A stretch of 64,000 bases of DNA from contig OX442321.1 of NCBI GenBank assembly GCA_949358305.1, positions 6,039,605-6,103,604 on the forward strand, given 5' to 3'. Positions 1 to 11,288 of the stretch are shown one piece after another. The translations under genes and the position numbers were made by a program. Origin of the DNA: Strigamia acuminata. Taxonomy: Eukaryota > Arthropoda > Chilopoda > Geophilomorpha > Linotaeniidae. The notes beneath the pieces were generated by a model. That model saw only the letters and a list, made by a program, of their open reading frames with translations, searched no databases and was not told the DNA's origin. Position 1 is the first letter of the stretch; every line of letters starts with the position of its first letter.

Positions 1-32
1 ATCAGTTTTCTAGAAAAGTAAAATTCGCGTTT

Positions 33-52
33 TCACTTATCTAGATAAGTGA
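33..52. repeat. Perfect 20-bp palindrome
   Basis: TCACTTATCTAGATAAGTGA reads the same on both strands. A related sequence (TTTACATGTAC followed by CTAGATAAGTGA) recurs near 36,725-36,760, so this is probably part of a dispersed repeat. Function unknown. Confidence 0.5.
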
Positions 53-87
53 GTACATGTAAACATGGTAAGTGATAGTGAACAGAA

Positions 88-432
88 AAAAGCTTAGTTT
101 AGGTCTAAAGTTGAAGTTAGCGACACAACGCAAGGAAAGGTCTTGCGGCCATCCAATCACGATCTACTCCAACTCTCGTCGATTCACGTCTGGTTGGCGA
201 GACTTTGCCACATGCAAACAGGCCGCCATTTTCAAATTCTGCAACTAATTCCAGAACTAGATCCAATTCCAGGTTTCATTGAAATCATCTGATTGACCAG
301 ACGCAACATCAATTGTTTCAGCTCTGTTCACACGTGCCCTACAGTGTGAACACACTATGCGTTGCGTTTGACTAACTTTTCCTTGCGTTGCGTTGCGTCT
401 AGAGTAAACACAAGTGTGAACCTAGCTTTAAA
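88..432. mobile_element. Putative MITE with inverted ends
   Basis: Inverted repeats bracket this stretch: AAAGCTTAGTTTA on the left against AAAGCTAGGTTCA on the reverse of the right, and a better inner pair, CAACGCAAGGAAA at 126-138 and its reverse complement at 378-390. No coding capacity is visible. The ends resemble those of the element at 20,332-20,920. No target duplication could be assigned, so the exact boundaries are uncertain. Confidence 0.4.
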
Positions 433-475
433 AGCGCGTCAATACAGTAAATTGAAAAAGTGTTGGGTCTAATTG

Positions 476-600
476 TGGAGTGTTTAAACTCCATCTCTTT
501 CGTCGTTATTTTATGACGCGTCTGCCTTCCGCAGCGCCCCCTGTACAATTTGTTTAATAAATTCACTTATGTTAATTTCCACCATAAGACATGGCTGCTT
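476..600 (+). mobile_element. Degraded LTR related to the 1275-3094 element
   Basis: It begins TGGAGT, a short spacer, then ACTCCAT, the same hairpin start as the intact LTR, followed by TTTATGACGC and CAGCGCC blocks in the same order as the reverse complement of the intact LTR. The orientation is therefore plus. The right boundary is not clear; it may be a solo LTR. Confidence 0.5.
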
Positions 601-1274
601 TTTAATCAATCATCACTTTATCATTCGCATCCAAAAAACCCAAATCCAAATCTTCCCTTTTCCACAAAACTGTGACCATGTAAACTGTGTAATTGACATC
701 TATCAAACCGCATCATCATCATCATCTTTCCCCCCACCGCAACTCCATAATGGCCAACAAACCACTAGAAAAAGAACAAGACCAGGGCCACAAAAACACG
801 GCACCCGAGTGTCGTATGTTGGTGGTCACATTCTGCCCCAGAGCAGTCATCCGCGATCAAAACAGAGAGACTTCTTGTGTCATCCATCGAAGGTCGAGCC
901 AGTCTATAAGTGTGGACCTTGCATGTGCTGGCCACCCTTATCGAGCCCATCAATTTCAATCCAATTTGCAGTTGGTGCTATTGCGACAACCGCCCTTCCA
1001 TCTCATCCACTTTGACGTTGGGCTGCGAGCCAAAAACCGTTGGCAAACCCCGTGGCTGACATATTACCATTGCAAATCAGTTGGGGTCCGTGAGGTGAGC
1101 TTAATCGGTATCAGCCGATAACGTTTCACCCCGAGTTCACTTTTTTTTTATCGCACCAACCTGTCATTGCCAATAAATCTTTGCCGGCATTACTTTTCCA
1201 TCGACTTGGATCCACACTTGTTCCTAACTACATTTCCGCACTTCTTGTTGTCTTTGGGCCCCGTCCAACAGCCC
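601..1274. other. No recognisable gene
   Basis: Overlapping open frames of 64-148 codons exist on both strands here and the base composition is less AT-rich than the surroundings, but none gives a recognisable domain. It could be old internal sequence of the adjacent LTR remnant or unique DNA. Confidence 0.4.
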
Positions 1275-1468
1275 TTATGTGTTCTTGTAATGGATTCAGC
1301 TGGATTGTTTTGTGATGGTGTTGGATTGGAAAGCACGGACTAGAAGACGACCATGTTGAGTGGGCTTGTTTGCATAAGTGTGTTTTTAATCGAGTGACCA
1401 CGTAGGTGGCGCTGCAATCGGCAGCGTCATAAATTATCATAAACAAAAATGGAGTACGAGATACTCCA
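1275..1468 (-). repeat. 3' LTR of the Gag-only element
   Basis: 194 bp, identical by eye to 2901-3094. Confidence 0.9.
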
Positions 1469-1480
1469 TCATTCCCCCAA
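1469..1480 (-). promoter_or_regulatory. Putative polypurine tract
   Basis: The minus strand reads GGGGGAATGA just before the 3' LTR, as expected for the plus-strand priming site of an LTR element. Confidence 0.6.
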
Positions 1481-1873
1481 TTGTGAAACAAGGGTAAACA
1501 ATTAAAACATTGAAAGTTGAAATAAGACATGGAATGTAATATATTAACAATAAACAATTTAAAAAGATGGAAGATTAAACATGTAATAAAAACAAATAAA
1601 AGTGGAAGGAATTTTTACATAAAAAAAGGATTTACTAAATTATAACATTTGCGGATGCTGATGCGGTTGAGCGGATGCTGGATGCGGAAATGGAAGCCGG
1701 AACGTATGGAACGATGGCCGAAACGTGTAGAACAGTAGCAGGAACGTGTGGAACGATAGCCGGAATGCGCGGCGTGGAAGCGGGAACGCACATGAAAGTT
1801 TGAAATGGGGGGAAGGGAAAATCGTGGAGATTCTCCCCCCACTCCGATGATTTGGAGTGTTTCCGGAGTGGAA

Positions 1874-2734
1874 TTAATAAAATGCGAGCTCCAAAGGAGG
1901 CTCGGTGGATTGGTAGTGGACTGGTTGTGGAGTAGCAGTAGCGGGTCTGCCGGCGGACATGCAAGCGGACTTGATGTGGCCTTTTTTTCCGCAGCCGTAA
2001 CAGGTTGCGTATCGATGCGTGCAGTCATCACGTCGGTGGTCCGTTCCTCCGCACGAAGCGCATTGTGGGCCGCTGCCAGACGCTTGGGTGTTGCCCGATG
2101 GCTGGTGCGTCGCTTCTGCGTTTGTCGAATTACGGGATTTGGTGTAGGCACGATTGCCGTTGCCGTGCGACTTCTCGGTGTTGCCGACTTTGTGCACTTC
2201 AGTTTTGGTTCCTGGGTGGAAATTCGGAACCTCTGTCAACGTCTGCTCCATGGAGATGGCGTGTTTGTAGACATTATCGAAGGAAATATCTGCCAGATGG
2301 ACAAGCGTTGATATTATACGTTCATGACGCAAACCGCACACGAAACGATCCCGGAGAGTGTTGGATAGGTTATCTGCGTAATCACACGACTTCGCAAGCG
2401 CCTGGAGAGCCAAAGCAAAGTCGGCAATTGACTCGGTCGGTCCTTGATTTCGCCGCTGAAAACGATTTCGTTCGGCCAACATCATGGGTTTGGGCCGTGC
2501 ATGTTTGGTCATCAATGCGTTCAGCTCAGCGAAAGTCATGGCGCTTGGTTTCTTTGGATTTGCAAGGTCGGACATGCATTTATAGTTGTCGTCTCCAACG
2601 CACGAAATTAGCAAATTAACCTTTTTTTTGTCGTCCACGATGTCATGGTATCCGAAAAACGCCTCCATCCGTTCAATGTAGAGCTCCCAATCGCCTGCTG
2701 GATTGAATTCGTGGAAAACTGCGGTTGTAGCCAT
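1874..2734 (-). CDS. LTR retrotransposon Gag polyprotein
   Basis: 286 aa, uninterrupted. The reading frame extends 20 codons further upstream only from a GTG; the first ATG, at 2734, is the likely start. The protein opens with a capsid-like helical region of about 190 residues with the FHEFNPAGDWELYIERMEAF pattern typical of Gypsy/Mag-type Gag. It then has a basic, Ser/Asn-rich linker and two CCHC zinc knuckles of the form C-x2-C-x4-H-x4-C (CASCGGTDHRRDDC and CYGCGKKGHIKSAC) near the C-terminus. Gag packages element RNA into cytoplasmic particles. The frame ends in a stop soon after the second knuckle, with no in-frame or shifted protease or pol sequence following before the 3' LTR. That an intact Gag is kept while pol is gone suggests either very recent deletion or selection for a trans-mobilised form. 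Confidence 0.85.
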   Translation of the reverse strand: MATTAVFHEFNPAGDWELYIERMEAFFGYHDIVDDKKKVNLLISCVGDDNYKCMSDLANPKKPSAMTFAELNALMTKHARPKPMMLAERNRFQRRNQGPTESIADFALALQALAKSCDYADNLSNTLRDRFVCGLRHERIISTLVHLADISFDNVYKHAISMEQTLTEVPNFHPGTKTEVHKVGNTEKSHGNGNRAYTKSRNSTNAEATHQPSGNTQASGSGPQCASCGGTDHRRDDCTHRYATCYGCGKKGHIKSACMSAGRPATATPQPVHYQSTEPPLELAFY

Positions 2735-2880
2735 GTTGAAGCGAAAAACGGTGAAAAACGATCGACACGAAGACAATGATCGCAGGCCTAACACGTGGTG
2801 GTGTGAAAATCGGTGAAGGGTTCCAAAAGGCTCGGAAAAACTTGCATGGAGGTGGTTTCAGTGTAGTGCGATGGATTGTG

Positions 2881-2898
2881 ATCGCATCCTCGTCGCCA
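2881..2898 (-). promoter_or_regulatory. Putative primer binding site
   Basis: Immediately inside the 5' LTR the minus strand reads TGGCGACGAGGATGCGAT. TGG directly after an LTR is what a tRNA-primed binding site gives (complement of the tRNA CCA end). The priming tRNA is not identified. Confidence 0.6.
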
Positions 2899-2900
2899 TT

Positions 2901-3094
2901 TTATGTGTTCTTGTAATGGATTCAGCTGGATTGTTTTGTGATGGTGTTGGATTGGAAAGCACGGACTAGAAGACGACCATGTTGAGTGGGCTTGTTTGCA
3001 TAAGTGTGTTTTTAATCGAGTGACCACGTAGGTGGCGCTGCAATCGGCAGCGTCATAAATTATCATAAACAAAAATGGAGTACGAGATACTCCA
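2901..3094 (-). repeat. 5' LTR of the Gag-only element
   Basis: 194 bp. On the minus strand it starts TGGAGTATCTCGTACTCCA, a 19-base hairpin, and ends AACACATAA. By eye it is identical to the LTR at 1275-1468. Confidence 0.9.
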
Positions 3095-3099
3095 AGCCC

Positions 3100-4315
3100 G
3101 TTCGGGTCCGACGCGACTCCAATCATACAACGCTTTCCATTGGCGAGAAAATAAGCGAAAAGGAAAAATAAATTTAATTTTTCCTTTCGTTTCATTGATT
3201 TTCGTGCGTTGTCTTTGAAATCACTTGCAGGTGCACTGCGCATTGATTAAAACACAATAAGACTCTTGATTTCCGTTATATTGTCAATTGGAAATATATA
3301 TATATATATTTTTTTTATAGTCAATAAAGTTGATCACTCTTATAGATTCGCACAAACGTCGGAGGAAATTCCCATAAGTCAACGTCTTACTGGAATTCCA
3401 ATTTCCAAGCTTCCAATTTACGGATATTTGTTGCAACAAAAATGAAATAAATTACTCCCCGTAGGAATAACACGGGGGAATGTTTTGGGCGAAAATTATA
3501 CTCCACAGTGTGTTGGTTTTTCATAAAGTTTGCGGAATAAAACGGGGCAAAAGATGCTTGATTTATTCCGCTAACTCCCGACTCTGAACCGGAAGAGATT
3601 TTGGATGGCTCGCCTTAAGTCAGTAATACTTAAACGGATTAAAAAAGAGACTTTCTTGCAAAGTTTTACATCATTTTTGTACCTTTAAAATTAAACTGCA
3701 TAATATATTAATTGTCTGATGAATATTAATACATTGAAACCTGTATCGGCAACCACCTGCCAAAACAACGCTTTTCTATTATGGCACCGACATTTTTCCC
3801 CAAAGGGATAATGCATAATAAGCGACCTCCATCAAAAAGGTCCCGTGAAGGCAAATTACCTGCGTAAAGAGAACAGAATTTCATGTTTACGCACAATTTT
3901 TAATAAGTTGAAGGGGGGCTTTTGATTCCGCAGTACATTAAGCGATTTAACGTTCAATAAGTCCGTATTTCGAAATCCGTCGATCCAGGGAGGGTGCAAC
4001 TTGGATACTTTGCCGTCATTGGTCGAAAAGCATGTCGTCATCAAAGGGTCAAGTGACGTATGTAAAAGTACTAAAATATACTGGTACATGTAGGGATATT
4101 TAATACCGAGAGTTAATACTCAAATTTTAAGTTAACATGAAATAAAATAAAATTGAGACTAATTTCATGCGTTAGAATTAAATTTAATTAAAAAATCTGT
4201 GACGTCATGAATGGCCAGAATCTGTGACAGTAAGGGCCCTCCAGTGACGTTGTGCGCAGACCTATGCGCAAAATTGTTGGCTTTTTTCTCCAAGTTGCGC
4301 AACCTTATAGTATTC
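3100..4315. other. No gene recognised
   Basis: AT-rich sequence with a short (TA)n tract near 3296-3310. Open frames are short and show no family resemblance. Confidence 0.4.
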
Positions 4316-4396
4316 TACCGGGTGGCCCACATAAAAGCGGCCCGAAAATGTGTGTATGTAATATTACGGGGCCGCTTTTATGTGGGCCACCCGGTA
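4316..4396. mobile_element. Miniature 81-bp hairpin MITE
   Basis: TA, then CCGGGTGGCCCACATAAAAG, a short A/T-rich loop, then the reverse complement and TA. The arms are about 28 bp and nearly perfect, the loop about 22 bp. This fits a TA-target transposon end pair with almost nothing between. The RNA would fold into one long stem, so a small-RNA precursor could be mistaken for it. Confidence 0.75.
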
Positions 4397-4500
4397 GTAG
4401 CCTTGCCGTCATTCGGATTTTTAATGAAACTTGGTTTGGGGGTTTCTACCATAATTTCCCGACTATTCCAAACTTCCAGACACTTATACTCAAACCCACT

Positions 4501-4690
4501 CCAAGAGTGTCCTAACTCCCATTGGCCGAGCCAGTTCACTTGCGTAGTAATACATAAAAGTAGACCAAATCACCAGAATTGCATTGATTAAACAACCAAT
4601 AAACAATTCCTGACAAAGCAACCAATAAACTAAACAAAAATGTATGTTGAAATGAAAACAACATAAAACTTTATCTTACGATTTTTCCGC
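4501..4690. mobile_element. MITE family 1, left-end fragment
   Basis: Contains CTCCCATTGGCCGAGCCAG, then GTAGTAATACATAAAAGTAGACC and CAACCAATAAAC blocks shared with the complete copies at 5656, 7930, 18,367 and 38,395. The terminal TACTC end and the right half are missing. Confidence 0.7.
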
Positions 4691-5655
4691 TACGCCAACT
4701 ATTGTTTACGTTCTACCACACATTCTAATATTTCAATATAGGAAATACCAAACCGCTCAATAAAAACTGCACAAATCAAGAAATTACTGCACTAAAAAAA
4801 AAAAAAATGTACAAAAAACTCCCACCTCTTCCTTCCACTTAGATCAATCGAAATAATTAAAAAGCAAAATTCTTGCCATAACCCTGGAACTCTTCTGGGC
4901 GTACCCTACTTATTTGTCATCAGATTTCCCTGGGTGGTGCCACGATTTTTTCATCAAAGACAAATTCATATTGCATCAAGCCACCAGACCGGTTTCAAAT
5001 TCCTCTGATTTATTAATAAGCAGGAAAAAAATTCCATAATCAAAAGGGCAGAATTAAAAGTAAAGCGCCCTCTTCCTTGTCTTTTGAGCGTCCTCCGCGC
5101 TGTTCCGCTTGTCAGATTCACAAGGGTGGAGATTCACATTTAAATTAATTTCATAATTAACAGGGACAATGGAATCGACTACATAATTATTCACGACCCT
5201 ATCATACAAGGGGGGTTGGTTGTCATGACTCGGATGTCATGTCAGTTCAAACATTTCATTTGTCTAGCGCTCCACCACTTATTAAGTCATTGATTATTCA
5301 AAGGAAATTCTCTCAACATCGACTAACAGCGTAAACACAAAAATATTATTCATTTCAAGCATGAATCATAGCGGCAATTCAAAACAATAGAGAGAGCTAG
5401 AGCCGCTTCCAAGCTTTGCAAACTTTTCATTCGAAAGAGCGTGTCGCGATGTTGCTCACTGTTTCCTTTGTTTATTCCACAACAATTGCGCAAAACTTTT
5501 CTTACTCCTGTTGTCGTTTGGTCAACCGACGTTCACTACCATTCACTTCATATTACAATTACAACAGTCTCAAATTTTTATTTCCATCGTTTGAAAAGAC
5601 TCTAAAGGACTCAAAAGAGGCATTGGGATTGGAAAGACAAATTGTTTTCTCTTGC
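4691..5655. other. No gene recognised
   Basis: Unique-looking AT-rich sequence; the longest open frame (5416-5676) runs into the neighbouring MITE and is not gene-like. Confidence 0.4.
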
Positions 5656-6018
5656 CTATACTCTGTCCATGTGTAACTTTGGCCTATTTCCGATTGGCTG
5701 AGCCTTTTCACTTGTGTAGTGATACCAAAAATAGATCTTAACAATGGTTGCCATTTTGACTGCTTTCCAGACAAAACAACCAATAAAAAAATTTGAAAAT
5801 TGTTTTGAATGTTGAAATAAACCAACATAAATCTTTATTTTATGACTTCGAGATACATTTTCTTAGAAAATACAAACAACATTACATCATTTCAATGATT
5901 AAAATCATCAAACAAATTTAAAACCACTCTGAACTATTTTTCCTGGTGGCAGCACAGAGTGAGTTATGAGGCTCAGCCAATCGAAAATAGGCCCAATTTA
6001 CACATGGACAGAGTATAG
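5656..6018. mobile_element. MITE family 1, complete copy (subtype c)
   Basis: 363 bp with terminal inverted repeats of about 50 bp. The left end CTATACTCTGTCCATGTGTA is matched by the reverse of the right end. CTA/TAG flanks fit a TA target duplication. Each arm carries an inverted CCAAT motif (GATTGGCTGAGCC). Internal sequence matches the other copies only in blocks. Confidence 0.8.
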
Positions 6019-6294
6019 GTTTAATATGTCAACTGCACCACGTGAGTGTTGGTTAACAGCAAAAGACTGCCTTTACTTCAGAAATACAAGATGGAGGTAT
6101 ACGGGAGCCAATCTGTAAACCCTTACAATAACGGAATGCCCTCTTACGGGAGAATTGTGGACTGAGGGCAGGGGTCAACGTACAAAGCCCAAGAGTGACG
6201 TAAAGAAATGAATTCTCCATTCAACATACGAAAAACTAAACTGAACTAAAAAGATGGCTACCTACAACATGCGGTAACAACAGCCAATAGCAGT

Positions 6295-6415
6295 TGCCGA
6301 AGAGATAAGTGACTCCTACAAGTCAAACTACCGGTAGTGAATTCAATTTCACTTAATCTTAATCCTCTTATTTGAATTCCTTCAAATTGACTCCTCAGAG
6401 AATGATGTAAAAAAC
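6295..6415. repeat. Dispersed repeat, copy 1
   Basis: About 100 bp, including CACTTAATCTTAATCCTCTT, is found again in reverse orientation at about 45,228-45,322. Family unknown. Confidence 0.65.
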
Positions 6416-7838
6416 GTCACATCCTGTTTGGAAAAGTCATTTCACACAAATAAGTCAATTCGTCTTTTGAAAATTTAATGAAATTTTGAAATTACCTTAA
6501 ATAAAAATTTTAATTTAAAAATAAAATAAAATAAAATTTACAATTTTTTAAAACAATTTTTTTTTTAAATTTTAAATTCTAGATAAGCAAAATATATCCA
6601 AAATTTTAATTTTACTCTAAAAAAAAAAAAAATAAAATGAAAATGACTTTCTAAAAAAAAAAAAAAAAAAATAAAAAAACTAAATTTAGAAATTTTTAAA
6701 AAAAAAATTTAAATTTTTCTAAATTCTAGATAAGCAAAATATATTCAAACCCTACCAATAGCAAATTTTTGTTATTATTTTGACATGTCATATTGTCATC
6801 AAACCCAGCATTCAGTTTTAAAACACAACACCCCTAATAAAGTGTTAAAAAAACAACTAAGCCCACTAAAAGAAATTCATCCTCTTAAGTAGTCTTAAGC
6901 TGATACCTCATATCTCAACAATCAAAACAAAACAACAAAAAAAAACCCTCCAATGTTTACTTCCTAGCTTAATGTATTACAAACAATGCCAAAACTAACT
7001 TTAAAGTACACACAAACTATCCTCAACTGTCTGCTAAAACAAAATTTAAAAAAATTTAAATAAAAGCACTTTAACATACATTAAATTATTAAAAGTTGAA
7101 AATCTCATTAGTTTTTAATTTATTGTACGTTCAGCCCATACTGTGTGTCCAACATTACAACTCCTCTTTTCTTTTTGACATTCTAATTCTTATGCAGATT
7201 GTACTTTTAAAACATGAAAGCAAATAATGTGTTTGTGAATATTCTATTTCCTGCGAAATAAAATATGAACCATTTCTCCTTTTCCTCTAATTCATTTTAT
7301 GACTCATGACTCTTCAAAACGATCCATTAATTGATCCTTCAAGTTTGTCTCAACTCGAACCACCTGCAGAAATCCATTTGTAAATTCTACATAAATATGT
7401 GCAACTAAATCCAACTAGAATTAGATTATGGAATGGAATGTAAAGTGCTGGATAACATTTCATGCAATGATTCAATTTGTCCTTCAGACAAAAAAAAAGT
7501 GCAGAAATGTAAAAACTCCCAGTATTCCATGGAAAAAAGAGGAAAAAAACTGGGAATTTATTTCAACACATTTGAAAATTAGATTTCACAGGTGACTCAG
7601 CAAACCATCACCTTCTTCTATCATGTTCCCATACCCTCACCGCAAAAAAAAAAATCCAATTTCAAAATTTGTCATTTTTACTATCACATCATAACTTTCT
7701 GCTCAAATTCACACACTTGAATAAAATTCACTTCTTCTAACCCACTCGGAGACACCATTCCTTTGTAAACAGTAGTTGGGATTCGCCACGCACTTTGCAA
7801 TACTCTGACGTTACAAAACCTCCGATATCCATATAAAA
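6416..7838. other. A/T-rich low-complexity sequence
   Basis: 6470-6760 is mainly A/T runs. The 20-mer TCTAGATAAGCAAAATATAT occurs twice (about 6580 and 6725), a local duplication. The rest shows no gene. Confidence 0.5.
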
Positions 7839-7929
7839 CAGGGGTCGGCAAGTAATTTTAAGTGGGGTCCGGATACTATTGAAAATTTTTATCGAGGTCC
7901 AGAATAAAAAAAAACTCATAATACTTATA
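7839..7929 (+). mobile_element. hAT-like transposon end (truncated)
   Basis: Starts CAGGGGTCGGCAAGTAATTT, the classic end of many hAT/Charlie-type elements. The matching right end is not found; a MITE family 1 copy interrupts it at 7930. Confidence 0.5.
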
Positions 7930-8362
7930 CTATACTCGAGTTGCACTCAAAAAGGCACCTCACAATGTGTACTCCTATTGGTCGAGCCAGTTTACTGGTG
8001 TAGTGATCCGGAAAAGTAGACCCAAACACCATAATTGCATTACAATGTACAGACATTACAATCGATTGCCTAGGCAACAGCCTAAAATTCAAACTTCCAG
8101 ACGACGTAAGCAATAAACACAACAAACATGAGTTTGACATTTTTTTAATGCGTGAAACTTCATTTTAATGATGGAAATAACATTTTTTATTAAATAAAAT
8201 CAAAATAACATAAACTAAATTAGTCATAACAATCACAACAATAAATAAAAAACAAAACTACTTCTCCTAGTAGTAGTATAAAGTCTGGAGTTAGTAGTAA
8301 ACTGGCTCGACCAATGGGAGTACACATTGTAAGGTGCCTTTTTGAGCGCAACTCGAGTATAG
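7930..8362. mobile_element. MITE family 1, complete copy (subtype a)
   Basis: 433 bp. Terminal inverted repeats of about 70 bp start CTATACTCGAGTTGC and include CCATTGGTCGAGCCAG (inverted CCAAT). Flanks fit a TA duplication. The internal region is nearly identical to the copy at 38,395. No coding capacity. Confidence 0.85.
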
Positions 8363-8422
8363 TTTTAAATTTTTATTTTGACTCATTTCAGTAATTATAT
8401 GTAATACATAATATACTGTATA

Positions 8423-9164
8423 TACAGGGTGTTCTGAAAGTCTGGTTCCCTCCAAATATTTCCTGAGCAATTGCATCTAGGCCAATTTTGATGAAGCAAT
8501 CGTATAGGAAGTTGGGTGAGAGCAATCCAATGATGTCCTCAAATTTGACCTTGAAGGTCATTTTTAAGGTCATTCACTTTCTAACTTCCAAACCAATCAG
8601 GTTGGAGCAAAATTTCCAATTACAAAGTTGTAGAGCACCATCAAATTAGTACTACCCAACTTATCTTAGTCATCTTAAGGTAAATGTTTTCTTTTTAATA
8701 AGGAGACAAATCAGCTGAAATAAAGCCAGCCATTGTGACAAAACTTAAATTTCTATTACAAAAATATTGAATTACTAAAATAAACGTATTCATAAAAAAC
8801 CACTGCCTTTTTTAATGCCGCAATAATTTTTTTATCACAAGAATAAAAAATTTCACTTTGCTGATTTTTTTTCTAATTTGTCTCCTTTTTAAAAAGAAAA
8901 CATTTACCTTAAGATGACTAAGATAAGTTGGGTAGTACTAATTTGATGGTGCTCTACAGCTTTGTAATTGGAAATTTTGCTCTAACCTGATTGGTTTAGA
9001 AGTTAGAAAGTGAATGACCTTGAAAATGACCTTCAAGGTCAAATTTGATGACGTCATTGGATTGCTCTCACCCAACTTCCTATACAATTGCTTCATCAAA
9101 ATTGGCCTAGATGCAATTGCTCAGGAAATATTTGGAGGGAACCAGACTTTCAGAACACCCTGTA
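8423..9164. mobile_element. Foldback element with ~285-bp inverted arms
   Basis: TA, then CAGGGTGTTCTGAAAGTCTG, and the reverse complement ending in TA at 9164. The arms (about 8425-8712 and 8878-9162) are inverted copies with few differences, separated by about 165 bp of A/T-rich sequence. The same approximately 50-residue peptide can be read from each arm in opposite orientation, so the open frames here (8388-8573 minus, 9014-9229 plus) reflect the duplication, not a gene. A read-through transcript would form a long double-stranded hairpin. Confidence 0.85.
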
Positions 9165-10145
9165 CTCTGTATACGATGAGAGCGATCACCATTGATTTTG
9201 CCGAGTTTACACGACAACTGCGTCACTGACTTTAAGCTTGATAAGAATATCTTATGAAAAGTGTTGAAATGTTCTTAACTTTACAACTTTCTTATTTCTT
9301 CCCTCCCCCCTTTCTTGCTCATGTTTTTGTATTCGATTAGCCAAAGAGCTGTAAAAATCCGTAGAAGAGAAAAAGCGAGAAATCGTTTGGGAAACAAATT
9401 GCTAATTCATTTACTCTTGCTCAAAGTAGTGAAAACTTCTTTCCAAAGAGGATTAACTCACGTTAAGAGATCACATTGTTGAAAATTTATGTTAGGCCTA
9501 AGTATTTGCCAGCTATTTGCACCAATGAGGATCCATTCCACTTCTAATCTGATTACAGTTGTTGCTCGACTTTAATCTCGTCAACTAATTCTTCCGGTTA
9601 ATCTCGGGCTACAATTTCCGGAAGTTGATTATTGGATGGAAACACGCAACTGGCCAACAACACCTCCCTTCAACTTCCCCACCCCCCCCCCCCCCCAAAA
9701 AAAAAAAACCAAAAAAATTCTTTTTTTTTAAATTTACAGTACCTCAAAATTCGCACTTCCTTTTGAAATTTGCACCTTGAGGAAAACGACACCTGGAAAT
9801 AAAATTTAAAAATTGTAAAAAAAATAAAATAAAAAACACACAAAACAACAGAAACAGCTGTTATAATAGGTTAAAACATAAAAAAAATTATATTGTCCTA
9901 ACCTAACCTAAAAAAAAAAAATCATTTAAATTTTCCAAAAACTCCCACCTGGTGACCCCAAAAGGTCAAAATTAGTAATTCCATTTCGACAGAGTTCAAA
10001 CTGTATTAAAGCAGGTGACTATCATAAACCAAAAAAAAAAAATTATAATACTTCCATCAAAAAAAATCTTTTTATATATAAAAAAAAATAAAAATCGATC
10101 CACGTCCATATTGCGGAAACTGACGATTCCCAAAACGACTAATTT
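9165..10145. other. No gene; poly-C/poly-A tract
   Basis: A run of C followed by A at about 9680-9715 and further A-rich tracts. No supported coding region. Confidence 0.5.
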
Positions 10146-10270
10146 TGAAGTTTCCGTCACTCCAATGCACGTTACTTGTTATTTGTTAATTTGCGACACT
10201 GTCTTTCTGCAGCGCCACCTACATGTTACTTTGAATAAACTAGTCAGTCATGTAAATCCGACTCTATCCG
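10146..10270 (+). mobile_element. Degraded LTR related to the Gag-only element
   Basis: Begins with a decayed hairpin (TGAAGTTTCCGTCACTCCA), then TTGCGACACTG and CTGCAGCGCCACCTACATG, matching the LTR order in plus orientation. The following CTTTGAATAAACT block is shared with the LTR at 13,305-13,490. Confidence 0.5.
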
Positions 10271-11288
10271 CTCTTTTTAAGATAAGTTTCGAAAATTATA
10301 ATATTAATATAATATTAAATCCAATACAGCACACGCAAAAAGCTCAGCCCACATTTTTTAAAAACTCCGTTACTTAACCCAACCCAAGATTGAAATTCCC
10401 TTCAAAATTCAACCTTAATCATTAAAGAAAGAGGAGAAAAAAAAATATTTTTCCTGCAACATTCCTCGGGGTATGCAGATTACAATCTCGTCCAATAAAG
10501 AAAAATAACATCACGTGACCCGAATTACAAAATTTGTGCGGCGAAGTCACGTCACAACGACTCGCTCCTTCCCCTTAAACAAAACCCCCCAAAAAAACCA
10601 CCAAAAACCAAATATAAACAAATACTTTGATTATATTTGCATAAACCCCATTAACCCTACTCCCGCGCCCCATAAATTTCTCTTTGCGAATTTCTTAAAT
10701 TCTCACATCAATAATTGCGCGCATTAAAAACATTTTGCTCGCAGTCGTAAAGAGAAAACGTAAATAAACATTTTTGATCCACTTGAACTCACTAACATGT
10801 AACCAGAGACGTAATGAGCCGAGCAAACAAAACATCATCAACCCTCACTAGGGGGCAGCAAATGTAATAGATCTCTGCCATCTAAGACGGCAGATCTTTA
10901 ATAGTCCTTTAAGAGCAGTGAAACCATTAATTACAATCCCCCAGAACCCACCTTCGAAATGACACCTGATTCCACTTGTCCCCCTTCTTCCTCCGATCCA
11001 CAGCCAACACACAAGACGTGATCAATATGGCTTCCAAGTTTGCATTCTAATTAACTAACACGGGCAAAAAAATTGAGCTAATTTATCAAGTTTAGCTCGG
11101 TAACCAAAGCTGTCAATTTGGCCTTCCATTCTCAGAATGGCGAAGTATCTAGTGTCTAGTTCTGGTATGGTAGTTATTGTTTCTGTAAAAATGATTTCAT
11201 CAGTTTTATTACATTTCAATTCAATATTGTTAACAAGCCACATTGAGCTTGGAATGCTGATTGAAAACAATGCAGCTGGAAAGTGCAA
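10271..11288. other. No gene recognised
   Basis: AT-rich; only short open frames without family resemblance. Confidence 0.4.

Larger units (their letters stand above)
1275..3094 (-). mobile_element. Young Gag-only LTR retrotransposon
   Basis: Two direct repeats of 194 bp (2901-3094 and 1275-1468) appear identical base for base and flank a 1432 bp internal region. A 5-bp duplication, AGCCC, lies directly outside at 1270-1274 and 3095-3099, as expected for integrase-mediated insertion. The element reads on the minus strand: 5' LTR, primer-binding-site-like sequence, leader, one intact Gag reading frame, then a purine-rich tract before the 3' LTR. There is no room for protease, reverse transcriptase, RNase H or integrase. 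It is thus a non-autonomous, Gag-retaining element that must have been mobilised by enzymes supplied by a relative. LTR identity implies recent insertion. The Gag type with two zinc knuckles suggests the Ty3/Gypsy (Mag-like) side, which is inference. Confidence 0.9.

Noticed and set aside
8388-9229. Similar 61-71-codon frames on opposite strands
   Set aside because: They are the two inverted arms of the foldback element, not a conserved protein pair.
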